DNA of 64,000 bases from ZC4RG29 sp964521255. Lineage in GTDB: Bacteria > Bacteroidota > Bacteroidia > Cytophagales > Cyclobacteriaceae. The notes under the pieces were generated by a model, which was given only the letters and a program-made list of their open reading frames with translations, did not search any database and was not told the DNA's origin. Location: positions 62,001 to 126,000 of the forward strand of contig CAZFRM010000011.1 in the NCBI GenBank assembly GCA_964521255.1, written 5' to 3'. Shown here piece after piece: positions 1-7,723 of this stretch (within the stretch, counting starts at the first letter, position 1; each line of letters begins with the position of its first letter). Both the position numbers and the translations under genes were made by a program.

Positions 1-2
1 TT

Positions 3-146
3 GCAATGGATGAATTTGATTTTCCGTCCTCTGCAATAGTATTGGCAGATTCATTTTTTAGTGAGCATGAAAAAGTCAAAGCAATGATCAGTATGGGAAT
101 GATCGTTCTCATATTTATAGCTGGGTTAAAATGTAATGATTACTAA
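3..146 (+). CDS. C-terminal end of an unknown protein (cut by left edge)
   Basis: An open frame runs from the left edge to a TAA at 144-146. It may be the tail of a longer gene or a 46-residue ORF from the ATG at 6. The residues end in a hydrophobic stretch (MGMIVLIFIAGLK) that could be a membrane helix followed by a short polar tail. I do not recognise it. No domain can be assigned from so little sequence, and a chance ORF is possible. Confidence 0.3.
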   Translation, partial: AMDEFDFPSSAIVLADSFFSEHEKVKAMISMGMIVLIFIAGLKCNDY

Positions 147-204
147 AGAGGTGCTGCCTGGGAAGAGCAACAGTGTGGGAAGAACTACAATGCGGTGTGT
201 AGTG

Positions 205-249
205 TAGAAAAAATTCCTAAAGGAGATATTAACAATCCCCTTTAGGAAT
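205..249 (-). terminator. Rho-independent terminator of the small lipoprotein gene
   Basis: A perfect 11-bp inverted repeat (ATTCCTAAAGG at 213-223, CCTTTAGGAAT at 239-249) is followed on the minus strand by a run of T residues (complement of 208-212). It lies 11 bases past the stop of the minus-strand lipoprotein gene. Confidence 0.7.
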
Positions 250-259
250 AATAAGGGGA

Positions 260-445
260 TTATTCTATAACAACAGAATCTGCAGGTGCAACAGCAGCAG
301 AATCAACAACTGCAGGCTCAGTGGCCTCAGTAGCAGGAGCTTCGCTCTCTTGTGTTTCTGTAGCCGTGTTTTCAGCTGGTTTTGAAGTGCATGAAGCAAG
401 AGTAATAACTAATGCAGCAAAAGCTAATTTGATTGTACTTTTCAT
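260..445 (-). CDS. Small acidic lipoprotein
   Basis: A 61-residue protein with a short charged start, a hydrophobic core and a lipobox-like ITLASC, so a type II signal peptide with Cys19 as the likely lipidated residue. The mature part is low-complexity, rich in Ala, Glu, Thr and Pro, with no recognisable fold. The frame is open upstream to an ATG at 484, but a promoter-like element at 479-510 would place the transcription start near 473, so the ATG at 443-445 is chosen. It is divergent from the ECF sigma gene and shares that gene's promoter sequence, so it is probably a member of that sigma factor's regulon. Its function is unknown; an envelope stress or spacer lipoprotein is a guess. Confidence 0.7.
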   Translation of the reverse strand: MKSTIKLAFAALVITLASCTSKPAENTATETQESEAPATEATEPAVVDSAAVAPADSVVIE

Positions 446-478
446 AATCGATTTTAGTTTTCGGTTTAAAAATTTCCC

Positions 479-510
479 CTTCATACCGAAAGCCCATGCA
501 GGTAACCCAA
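479..510 (-). promoter_or_regulatory. Putative ECF-type promoter of the lipoprotein gene
   Basis: On the minus strand TTGGGTTACCT (510-500) is followed 13 bases later by GTATGAAG (486-479). The same two blocks with identical spacing occur upstream of the divergent sigma gene. The spacing and the GTATrAAG block resemble -35/-10 elements read by ECF sigma factors. Assignment to the neighbouring sigma factor is inferred. Confidence 0.55.
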
Positions 511-634
511 TGCATTCCTTAAAAAGTTTTAAATATTTGCCTCATTCGCGCATTTTTCTTTATATCTGACCTAAACAAACGTTTACGGGCTCCATATTCC
601 AATACCACCTTCCATCTAATTATTTATTTTTACC

Positions 635-666
635 TTGGGTTACCTTCAAAAAAGTTTAGTATAAAG
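635..666 (+). promoter_or_regulatory. Putative ECF-type autoregulated promoter
   Basis: TTGGGTTACCT (635-645), 13 bases, then GTATAAAG (659-666). The -10-like block ends 15 bases before the GTG start of the sigma gene, so the leader would be very short. It is nearly identical to the element driving the divergent lipoprotein gene, as expected if the sigma factor transcribes its own operon. Confidence 0.55.
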
Positions 667-681
667 TCAACCTTGTAGCAA

Positions 682-1245
682 GTGTATTATTTTGACGAGT
701 TGATCGTTTCGGAATTGCGTAAGAAAAATCCCCTCGTGCTCAGGGAACTTTACAAAACGCATTTTCCGATGATAATGAATATGGTCTGCTCGAACAGTGG
801 AACAGAGCAGGAGGCAAAAGATGTTTACCAGGATGCTGTGATAACTTTTTATGAAAAGACGCAGCAGCCGGAGTTTGTACTCACCTGCAAGATAAAGACG
901 TATCTTTTTGCCGTTAGCCGGAGACTATGGTTGAAGCGGTTGGCTGAAAAGAAAAGATACCACGGAAAGATTGAGGAGTCAGAAACTTTTTTGGAGATCG
1001 ATGAAGAGATGGTTGACATCGAGGAGAAAGAAGAAGCTTTCGGGCGCATGGCTAACGCGCTGGATAAGTTGGGAGAACCATGCCGGAGTATCATCGAAGA
1101 CTTTTATTTCAACGGTCAAAACATGGATGCCATCCGGGATAAGTTTGGTTATACGAATGCTGATAATGCGAAGAATCAAAAGTATAAATGCCTGCAACGG
1201 TTAAAGAAGTTATTTTTCAATAATAATACAGAGGATGAGTCATGA
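682..1245 (+). CDS. ECF-family RNA polymerase sigma factor
   Basis: A 187-residue sigma-70 family protein. The N-terminal half has the region 2 pattern (helices around YKTHFPMIMNMV, then EAKDVYQDAVITFYEK, where DVYQDA matches the conserved region 2.2 block). The C-terminal half has a region 4 helix-turn-helix ending in KNQKYKCLQRLKKLF. The only plausible start is GTG at 682, because the next Met is about 30 residues inside region 2. Its stop overlaps the start of the next gene (ATGA), so the two are translationally coupled. The next gene encodes a membrane-tethered protease with a small cytoplasmic domain, which is in the place of an anti-sigma factor. Family membership is firm; its signal is unknown. 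Confidence 0.9.
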   Translation: MYYFDELIVSELRKKNPLVLRELYKTHFPMIMNMVCSNSGTEQEAKDVYQDAVITFYEKTQQPEFVLTCKIKTYLFAVSRRLWLKRLAEKKRYHGKIEESETFLEIDEEMVDIEEKEEAFGRMANALDKLGEPCRSIIEDFYFNGQNMDAIRDKFGYTNADNAKNQKYKCLQRLKKLFFNNNTEDES

Positions 1246-2342
1246 GCGAAAAGGAATTATTTGAGAAGCTGGATGAATTTGCTGAAAGTCCCCTTACTGA
1301 AACAAAGCAAGCGGAACTGGAAGTATTATTACAAAGCGAACCATCCTTGCGCGAAAAGGCTGAAGAGCACCTTCGCTTTTTAAGGTCCATAAAATTTTTT
1401 AGCCAGCGAAAAGTTTTGCAAAAGACCCTTCATGGTATTCATGAAGAGTTGCCACGCGAAACACCTGCACCGGTCCGGCTAGTCATTGAAGAAAAGAAAA
1501 CCGGGGCGTGGAAAAGATACTGGCCCATGGCTGCGGTGGCTGCATCGGTCGCTTTGATCAGTACTTTAACGACACTACACATGGCTCGGTCGCTGGAGAC
1601 TAAACAAACCGCTTATTATAAAGAGTTGGGAAGGAAAGTTGAGCAGATAAAAAAATCGCAGAGCCTTATGATGGCTGATATTGCGGAGTCAAAAGAAAAA
1701 CCTGCACCCGTTCCGGCTAATTATACAGGCACTGGATTTCTTATTTCACCCGCTGGCTACGTGGCCACTAGTTACCACGTTATTAAAAATGCAGATTCAA
1801 TTTACATTGAAAATAAAAAGTTTGGTATACTAAAGGCTACTATACTGTTTAGCGACGTGGCAAAGGATGTATCTATTTTAAAAATTCAAACAGAAATTTT
1901 TACACCCCTTGCTTCATTGCCATACCTGATCAGTAATAAGGAAGCAAGCCTGGGTGAAGAAGTATTTACGTTGGGATTTCCGCGAGAGGATATTGTTTTT
2001 GGCGAAGGATCGATCAGCGCATCGACAGGGTATAAACAAGATACAAGTGCATATCAAATATCAGTACCGGTTAATCCCGGCAATAGCGGCGGACCACTTT
2101 TCAACTCAAAAGGTGACGTTGTCGGAATAATCAGCGGCCTGCAAACAGAAACTTCAGGGACAGCATTCGCAATGAAATCATCTGTTTTATTAAAGACGAT
2201 TGACGGAGTACCCGATTCTATTTCTACTGACATGCTTTTGCCACAGCAAAACGGATTAAAGAATCTAACCAAAGTTCAGCAATTGAATAAATGGAAAGAT
2301 TACGTATTTATGGTAAGGGTTTATGGTGGTGTTAAGAATTGA
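1242..2342 (+). CDS. Membrane-anchored trypsin-like serine protease, putative anti-sigma partner
   Basis: A 366-residue protein in three parts. Residues 1-90 are a charged, helical cytoplasmic domain of the size of an anti-sigma domain. Residues about 94-114 form one membrane helix. Residues 160-325 are a periplasmic chymotrypsin/HtrA-like fold. The catalytic triad is visible as His179 (TSYHVI), Asp209 (KDVSIL) and Ser282 (NPGNSGGP). No PDZ domain follows, only about 40 residues of tail. It overlaps the sigma gene by four bases. Inference: the N-terminal domain binds the sigma factor and the protease senses or relays envelope damage. Alternatively it is a stress protease merely co-regulated with the sigma factor. 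Confidence 0.85.
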   Translation: MSEKELFEKLDEFAESPLTETKQAELEVLLQSEPSLREKAEEHLRFLRSIKFFSQRKVLQKTLHGIHEELPRETPAPVRLVIEEKKTGAWKRYWPMAAVAASVALISTLTTLHMARSLETKQTAYYKELGRKVEQIKKSQSLMMADIAESKEKPAPVPANYTGTGFLISPAGYVATSYHVIKNADSIYIENKKFGILKATILFSDVAKDVSILKIQTEIFTPLASLPYLISNKEASLGEEVFTLGFPREDIVFGEGSISASTGYKQDTSAYQISVPVNPGNSGGPLFNSKGDVVGIISGLQTETSGTAFAMKSSVLLKTIDGVPDSISTDMLLPQQNGLKNLTKVQQLNKWKDYVFMVRVYGGVKN

Positions 2343-2439
2343 TGCTAAGTCCGAAAGTCCGGAAGCAGATGAGGTCATCGGCTAATCAGCACATCCGACT
2401 AATTTGTTGTCAGTCTCCTGCAGACCCGCCTGCGGTTTG

Positions 2440-3345
2440 TCAGGCTTTCCGGTTTCCAAATAGTGTACCCGTTCTGAAGGCGCCGGCGAGTGCGGCTGGA
2501 ATCATGGCTTGTGCTTTGATTACATTTGCACGAGCCTCCTGTGCTTTGGCAATCATTTCCTGTTCAAGTGCAACAGCCATGGCACGTCGCTCTTCAGCCT
2601 TTGCTTTGGCGATACTAAGATCTGCGTTGGCCTGATCGATCTGTAACATTGCGCCAATATTTCTGCCAACATCAATGTCGGCAATATCAATGGAGAGAAT
2701 CTTATATGCAGTGCCGGCATCGAGTCCATTTTCCAGCACTACTTTTGAAATGCTGTCGGGATTCTCCAATACACTTTGATAACTTGGAGCTCTTCCGATA
2801 GTAGAAATTATTCCCTGGCCAACGCGTGCTTTAATAGTTTCTTCTCCGGCGCCACCTACAAGCTGTTGAATATTGGCTCTCACGGTAACACGGGCTTCGG
2901 TAATCAACTGAATTCCCTCAATAGAAACGCCGGTGATAGCAGGGACTACAATCATATAGGGATTGACTGACAATTGAACGGCCTTTAATACATCTCTGCC
3001 GGCAAGGTCAATTGCTGTTGCCTGCTTGAAGGTCAGGTTAAGGTTTGCTTTATCTGCGACAATAAGCGCTTTAATCACGGAGTTCAATCGTCCTTTAGCC
3101 AAATAGTGAGTTTCAAGCCGATCGATTGTAATATCTTTTATGCCTGCTTTATTGGCAAGGATTAGCGATTGTACGATTAGTCCGGGTGGAACTTTGCGGA
3201 AGCGCATGAACACTAACGTCATGAGATTCACGCTGACACCAGAGAATAGCGCAGTTATCCACAAATTGACTGGAAAGAAGTAAAGAACAATCCAAAGGCC
3301 AACCAGTATGACAACAATCCAGATAATAAGCGAATATTCAAGCAT
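2440..3345 (-). CDS. floA: Flotillin-like protein FloA (UPF0365)
   Basis: A 301-residue SPFH-superfamily membrane scaffold. The N-terminus has one or two hydrophobic segments (residues 4-45) that anchor it in the inner membrane. A band-7/SPFH domain follows, then an Ala/Glu/Lys-rich helical region (KAKAEERRAMAVALEQEMIA) typical of flotillin coiled coils and oligomerisation. Family proteins organise functional membrane microdomains. The length is slightly short of the usual about 330 residues because the C-terminal tail is brief. The neighbour upstream on the same strand is a TPR-like protein. The identification is strong from the block GEETIKARVGQGIISTIGRA and the overall architecture. Confidence 0.9.
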   Translation of the reverse strand: MLEYSLIIWIVVILVGLWIVLYFFPVNLWITALFSGVSVNLMTLVFMRFRKVPPGLIVQSLILANKAGIKDITIDRLETHYLAKGRLNSVIKALIVADKANLNLTFKQATAIDLAGRDVLKAVQLSVNPYMIVVPAITGVSIEGIQLITEARVTVRANIQQLVGGAGEETIKARVGQGIISTIGRAPSYQSVLENPDSISKVVLENGLDAGTAYKILSIDIADIDVGRNIGAMLQIDQANADLSIAKAKAEERRAMAVALEQEMIAKAQEARANVIKAQAMIPAALAGAFRTGTLFGNRKA

Positions 3346-3435
3346 GTTTAACTATTTTGCTTGTAAGGTAAGCAAGTTTCTGACTATTAAGACAGGTTTA
3401 TTTAATTGGTGTGTGGAAAGTTAGCTGTATTAAAA

Positions 3436-3960
3436 TTATTCAAGCGTGAATTGTGTGTCATCAAGCTGTCTTTGCTTCAAATTATATTGCATAATGATGC
3501 GTGCGCAGGTATTCCAGCGAAGAATAGGATCATCGTTCTTTGCATCTTCATTAACGGAATCAGCCTTTTCGTAAAAATCCATTGCTTCAATGTACCATTC
3601 ATAGGCATCAGCATCAGAACTATGTGTGCCTGAGTTAAGGGCAACACTTCCGAGGCGTTCACAAATTATTCCGGAATAGTACAATCGTTCGTAATCGTTA
3701 TTCAAACCATTGGCAATTTCCCGCGCCTGCCGGGCGGTTTTAGATGAGGTCTGAAATTGATCTGTCAGGGCGAGCAAGAGAACTCTTTGTGCTCTTTGAT
3801 TTTCAGGTTCGAGGGCAAGCACATCAAGGCATATGCTTTCCGATAAACGTGGATGATTAAGTAAGCGGTAGTGTTCGGCTTTGCCTAACGCAGCTTCAAT
3901 GCTTTCTTTTGAAAGTGGTTTTAATTTAAACTCAGTTCTTTCTGTTGTTTGTGTGTTCAT
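3436..3960 (-). CDS. TPR-like hypothetical protein
   Basis: A 174-residue soluble protein with no signal peptide. Helical pairs such as GKAEHYRLLNHPRLSESICLD and the segment around YEWYIEAMDFYEKADSVNED have tetratricopeptide spacing, so it is probably a short TPR superhelix used for protein binding. It lies about 90 bases upstream of floA on the same strand and could be co-transcribed with it. No catalytic motif is seen. In many Bacteroidota a similar small protein sits near floA, but I cannot name it. Confidence 0.7.
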   Translation of the reverse strand: MNTQTTERTEFKLKPLSKESIEAALGKAEHYRLLNHPRLSESICLDVLALEPENQRAQRVLLLALTDQFQTSSKTARQAREIANGLNNDYERLYYSGIICERLGSVALNSGTHSSDADAYEWYIEAMDFYEKADSVNEDAKNDDPILRWNTCARIIMQYNLKQRQLDDTQFTLE

Positions 3961-4039
3961 AGCATGTGGCTTTATTAATCGTTTAGTGATTTAGTGCTAC
4001 TTAAGTTCATTCAAAAATCTATGATACAAACGAAAAATG

Positions 4040-4096
4040 GCAGTAAGCAAATGGCAACAGGCAATTTTGCCTACTGCGATTGCCTATTGCCTACTT
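4040..4096. repeat. Palindromic intergenic repeat downstream of sdhB
   Basis: Nested inverted repeats built from AGGCAA/TTGCCT units, with AGGCAATTTTGCCT at the centre. It lies between the sdhB stop and the next gene on the same strand. It could fold into a hairpin that ends sdh transcription, or be a REP-like element. Confidence 0.45.
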
Positions 4097-4161
4097 TTCA
4101 ACATTGGTTAAATATCTGTTGATAAAATGTTTTATAGTAAATGATGCTCTCATTAATATGT

Positions 4162-4908
4162 TCACTTTTCTTTACTAAATAACCGGAATAATTTCATGAG
4201 CGGATCATAGAATTTATCGGCTACTCTTTCTTTCAATGGTATGATCGCGTTGTCGGTGATGGTAATATGTTCTGGACAGACGGTCGTGCAACACTTGGTT
4301 ATGTTGCAGAAGCCAATGCCAGCGTCATCTTTAAGATCACCGGTGCGATCCTCGATGTCGAGCGGGTGCATTTCCAGGGCAGCGGCGTAAACCATATGCC
4401 TTGGTCCTGCGAATTTTTCGTGCAAATGATGTTCGCGTAAAACATGGCAAACATCCTGACATAAGAAACACTCAATGCACTTGCGAAATTCCTGAACGCG
4501 GTCAATATCACTTTGTGCCATTCGCCATGTTCCATCCGGCGCATCCGGTGGACGTGGCTTAAATTTTTTAATTCTCTTTTTTACCCGGTAGTTGACGGAG
4601 ACATCAGTAACGAGGTCTTTGATGACAGGAAAAGCCTTCATAGGTTGAATCGATACCGCCTTATCCTGGGGCATGTCACTCATACGGGTCATGCACATTA
4701 ACTTTGGATGACCATTGATTTCTGCAGAACATGATCCACATTTTCCTGCTTTGCAATTCCATCGTACCGCCAGGTCATTTGCCTGTTCTGCCTGGATTTG
4801 GTGAACAGCATCCAACACCACCATTCCCTCTGTAATATCAGTTTTGTATTCCTGGAATTTTCCTCCGGTAGAATCGGTACGCCATATTTGGAATGTTACA
4901 TTGGCCAT
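4162..4908 (-). CDS. sdhB: Succinate dehydrogenase iron-sulfur subunit
   Basis: A 248-residue subunit carrying electrons from the flavoprotein to the membrane anchor. The [2Fe-2S] ligands are Cys52, 57, 60 and 72 (CKAGKCGSC...MC). The C-terminal ferredoxin domain has Cys144, 147, 150 with Cys211, and Cys154, 201, 207, giving the [4Fe-4S] and [3Fe-4S] sets. The motif reads CIECFLCQDVCHV instead of the usual ...VCP, a variant known from actinobacterial-type (Sdh1-like) enzymes. It is the last gene of the sdhC-sdhA-sdhB operon, with a 68-base gap after sdhA. The identification is very secure. Confidence 0.95.
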   Translation of the reverse strand: MANVTFQIWRTDSTGGKFQEYKTDITEGMVVLDAVHQIQAEQANDLAVRWNCKAGKCGSCSAEINGHPKLMCMTRMSDMPQDKAVSIQPMKAFPVIKDLVTDVSVNYRVKKRIKKFKPRPPDAPDGTWRMAQSDIDRVQEFRKCIECFLCQDVCHVLREHHLHEKFAGPRHMVYAAALEMHPLDIEDRTGDLKDDAGIGFCNITKCCTTVCPEHITITDNAIIPLKERVADKFYDPLMKLFRLFSKEK

Positions 4909-4976
4909 GGGATGTGTTTACGTGTTTAGGCTGTTAATTCATCTGCGAAATCCCTTAATCCGCTAAATCCGTGATC

Positions 4977-6791
4977 CTACTTCATTTCATCTATCAATTG
5001 CAGCAAGTCTTCCCTCATTTTCATCTTTGGAACCTGACGAATCACCATTTTGCCATCAGTATCTTTTTTAACACTGATATTTATTTTACCAAATTCGTCA
5101 CTCTTGTTTGCAAAGTCCTCACGAAAGTGACCCCCTCGACTTTCCTTTCGTTCCCTGGCGGCTCTCGCAATAGCTTCTGCCACGGTCAACATATGTTTTA
5201 ATTCAATCGCCGTATGCCACCCAGGGTTATATCCACGATTGCCACTACATCCTGCTTTGGCAGCACGCATTTGAAGTTGATGAATGCTTTGAACAGCTTC
5301 ATCAAGTTCTTCACCGTTTCTGACAATACCAACTAATTTTTGCATCATGTCTTGCAGATCAGATTGAATCTGAAATGGATTTTCCCCATTACTCTCTCTT
5401 TCAAATACGGCCAGTGCCCAGGCCGTTATTTCGTTCACCTCTGTCTCATTTACAGATACTGCTGAATTTTCCTTTGCATATTTCGCAGCATATTCACCGG
5501 CTCGTTTTCCAAATACGAGTAAGTCTGAAAGTGAATTTCCACCTAGGCGATTTGCTCCATGCAATCCTGCTGCACATTCTCCGGCAGCGAAAAGTCCCGG
5601 TGTGGTAGTCATTTGTGTATCGGCATCCACTTTAACGCCTCCCATTATGTAATGCGTAGTGGGACCTACTTCCATTGGCTCTTTCGTAATATCTACACCA
5701 GCAAGCTCCTTGAACTGATGATACATACTGGGAAGCTTGCGCTTGATATGATCGGGAGCATTTGAAATCTTCTCCTTTATCCAGGCGATGTCGAGAAACA
5801 CTCCGCCGTGAGGTGATCCTCTTCCTTCTTTTATCTCGCGCATGATACAACGGGCAACATGATCGCGTGTGAGCAACTCGGGAGGACGCTTTGCATTTTT
5901 GTCACCTTGCGTATAGCGCCATCCTTCTTCTTCATCCGTGGATGTTTGTCCTTTGTAAAGATCAGGTATATCATCAAACATAAACCGGCGGCCTTTACTG
6001 TTTCGAAGTACACCCCCTTCACCGCGTACGCCCTCCGTTATTAAAAGCCCGCGAACACTGGGCGGCCATACCATTCCGGTAGGGTGGAACTGGACAAACT
6101 CTATATCAATAAGTTCAGCGCCAGCATGGTAAGCAAGAGAAATACCGCTGCCGGTGCAGTCCCAACTGTTACTTGATATTTTATAAATGCGCCCCATTCC
6201 TCCTGTGGCAATGACAACGGCTTTAGCTTTGAAAACTTTGAAGAGTCCTTTTTCGCGATCATAGCCAAGCGCACCAGAAATTTTATTTCCATTGGTGAGC
6301 AGGCTGATGATGGTGAATTCCTGGTAGATATCTACACCAAGATGAATAGTGTAGTCTTGCAATGTGCGAATCATTTCCAATCCGGTTCGATCACCGACGT
6401 GAGCCAGGCGTGGATACTTATGTCCTCCAAAATTGCGCTGAAGAATACGACCATCATCGGTTCTGTCAAATACTGCGCCCCATGCTTCGAGCTCTTTCAC
6501 ACGATCGGGTGATTCCTTTGCATGAAGTTCTGCCATGCGCCAGTTGTTAAGATATTGACCACCGCGCATCGTATCCGTGAAATGAACTTTCCAATTATCA
6601 CGGTCATCAACATTTGCCAGTGCAGCTGCTACGCCACCTTCAGCCATCACGGTATGTGCCTTGCCAAGAAGACAACGACACACAATAGCGACAGATACTC
6701 CCGAAGCAGAAGCTTCTATTGCCGCACGCAAGCCAGCGCCTCCTGATCCAATGACCAGTACGTCGTGTTGATATGTTTCGTATGTAGCCAT
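4977..6791 (-). CDS. sdhA: Succinate dehydrogenase flavoprotein subunit
   Basis: A 604-residue FAD subunit oxidising succinate to fumarate. The Rossmann motif VIGSGGAGLRAAIEA is at residues 13-28. The His in AHTVMAEGGVAAA is the expected covalent FAD attachment site. Substrate-site blocks include QFHPTG and the capping region THYIMGG. The C-terminal domain ends in the usual basic Arg-rich region (RAARERKESRGGHFRED). The start overlaps the anchor-gene stop as TGATG, implying translational coupling. Length and motifs fit the Sdh1-like branch shared by Bacteroidota and Actinobacteria. Confidence 0.95.
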   Translation of the reverse strand: MATYETYQHDVLVIGSGGAGLRAAIEASASGVSVAIVCRCLLGKAHTVMAEGGVAAALANVDDRDNWKVHFTDTMRGGQYLNNWRMAELHAKESPDRVKELEAWGAVFDRTDDGRILQRNFGGHKYPRLAHVGDRTGLEMIRTLQDYTIHLGVDIYQEFTIISLLTNGNKISGALGYDREKGLFKVFKAKAVVIATGGMGRIYKISSNSWDCTGSGISLAYHAGAELIDIEFVQFHPTGMVWPPSVRGLLITEGVRGEGGVLRNSKGRRFMFDDIPDLYKGQTSTDEEEGWRYTQGDKNAKRPPELLTRDHVARCIMREIKEGRGSPHGGVFLDIAWIKEKISNAPDHIKRKLPSMYHQFKELAGVDITKEPMEVGPTTHYIMGGVKVDADTQMTTTPGLFAAGECAAGLHGANRLGGNSLSDLLVFGKRAGEYAAKYAKENSAVSVNETEVNEITAWALAVFERESNGENPFQIQSDLQDMMQKLVGIVRNGEELDEAVQSIHQLQMRAAKAGCSGNRGYNPGWHTAIELKHMLTVAEAIARAARERKESRGGHFREDFANKSDEFGKINISVKKDTDGKMVIRQVPKMKMREDLLQLIDEMK

Positions 6792-7573
6792 CAGAGTATT
6801 CGCCAGTCAGTCCAGATTCCCATGGAGCACAACCTAACATAAACATCCGCGAACATCACACCGAACAAACTAAACCACGCCCAGTTCATATGTCTCCTGT
6901 TGAGACAACTGGCACAGTTATAGACCTTCCGTTGTACAGGTGATTTTGAAAGCCGGTCTTTCCATCCACCAACCAGGTGACGGAAAGAGTGGCAACCAAA
7001 GGTATACCCACTGAGGAGCGTTGCATTCAAGGTAAGTACCAATGTACCCACACCGATGCCAAAACTTTTTTCGCCAGTAGCGGGATCGAGAAACCACATC
7101 GCCTTCCATGCATCATAGAAAAGAACGAAAACAAACAGGACAGCCAGGTACAAAAAGTATCGATGAATGTTTTGCATGATCAGCGGAAAGGAATTTTCAC
7201 CCAAATAAGTTTTTCTGGGTTCGGATACAGCACAGGCCGGGGGATCAGCCCAGAATGATTTGTAGTATGCACCCCGATAGTAATAGCAGGTAACGCGCAT
7301 GCCACCGGGCGCCCACAGTATTAATAGCGCAGGAGAAAACGGAAGTATGTTAGGCCACCATGTTGGCTTGGGCCCAAACCAGCTATGGGAGGAGCTTCCA
7401 AAAATTTCGGGTGAATAAAAAGGGGAGAGGTACGGGCCAACCGCATAATGTTCTCCCTGAAAAGCGGCCCATGTAGCATATACGATAAACGAAGAAAGAC
7501 CAATAAAAATAAGCAGGGGACGAATCCACCACAGGTCTTTTCTTGCCGTATGGCCAAAGCCAGTCTGATTCAA
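6791..7573 (-). CDS. sdhC: Succinate dehydrogenase membrane anchor (cytochrome b556-like)
   Basis: A 260-residue integral membrane subunit, first gene of the sdhC-sdhA-sdhB operon. Hydrophobic segments lie near 16-36, 78-92, 136-160, 172-192 and 230-250. Notable polar residues near the membrane are Cys96 (TCYYYR), Cys114 (PPACAV), and Cys194, His195 and His199 (GCHSFRH), plus Cys220 and Cys223. In the related mycobacterial Sdh1 a membrane-embedded Rieske-type cluster has been described, and these Cys/His residues could serve the same purpose; that is inference. The only in-frame start near the beginning is TTG at 7571-7573, with no ATG before residue 92. Confidence 0.88.
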   Translation of the reverse strand: MNQTGFGHTARKDLWWIRPLLIFIGLSSFIVYATWAAFQGEHYAVGPYLSPFYSPEIFGSSSHSWFGPKPTWWPNILPFSPALLILWAPGGMRVTCYYYRGAYYKSFWADPPACAVSEPRKTYLGENSFPLIMQNIHRYFLYLAVLFVFVLFYDAWKAMWFLDPATGEKSFGIGVGTLVLTLNATLLSGYTFGCHSFRHLVGGWKDRLSKSPVQRKVYNCASCLNRRHMNWAWFSLFGVMFADVYVRLCSMGIWTDWRIL

Positions 7574-7676
7574 GGTTAAGATTGGTTTTTGTTTCTTTGA
7601 GTTTAAGGAAAAATAAGTCTAAAAACAACTTGGAAATTTGTGAATTGTTAGGAATATAAGTTCACAGTTGAATGGA

Positions 7677-7711
7677 TCACAGATCACGGCAGTACCTGCT
7701 GTGATCTGTGA
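7677..7711. repeat. Long perfect hairpin between Gfo/Idh gene and sdhC
   Basis: TCACAGATCAC (7677-7687) pairs perfectly with GTGATCTGTGA (7701-7711), and inside the loop GCAG (7689-7692) pairs with CTGC (7696-7699). No T-run follows on the minus strand, so it is either a processing or termination hairpin or a repeat, or an operator for the sdh operon whose start lies about 100 bases downstream. Confidence 0.5.
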
Positions 7712-7723
7712 ACAGTGATCTGT

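Noticed and set aside
321..569. An 82-codon plus-strand ORF opposite the small lipoprotein
   Set aside because: It covers both the lipoprotein gene and the minus promoter, has no domain, and its frame is explained by the Ala-rich lipoprotein codons.
2339..2635. A 98-codon plus-strand ORF overlapping the end of the protease gene and floA
   Set aside because: It is antisense to the well-supported floA and its Ala/Ser-rich translation is the reverse reading of the flotillin coiled-coil codons.
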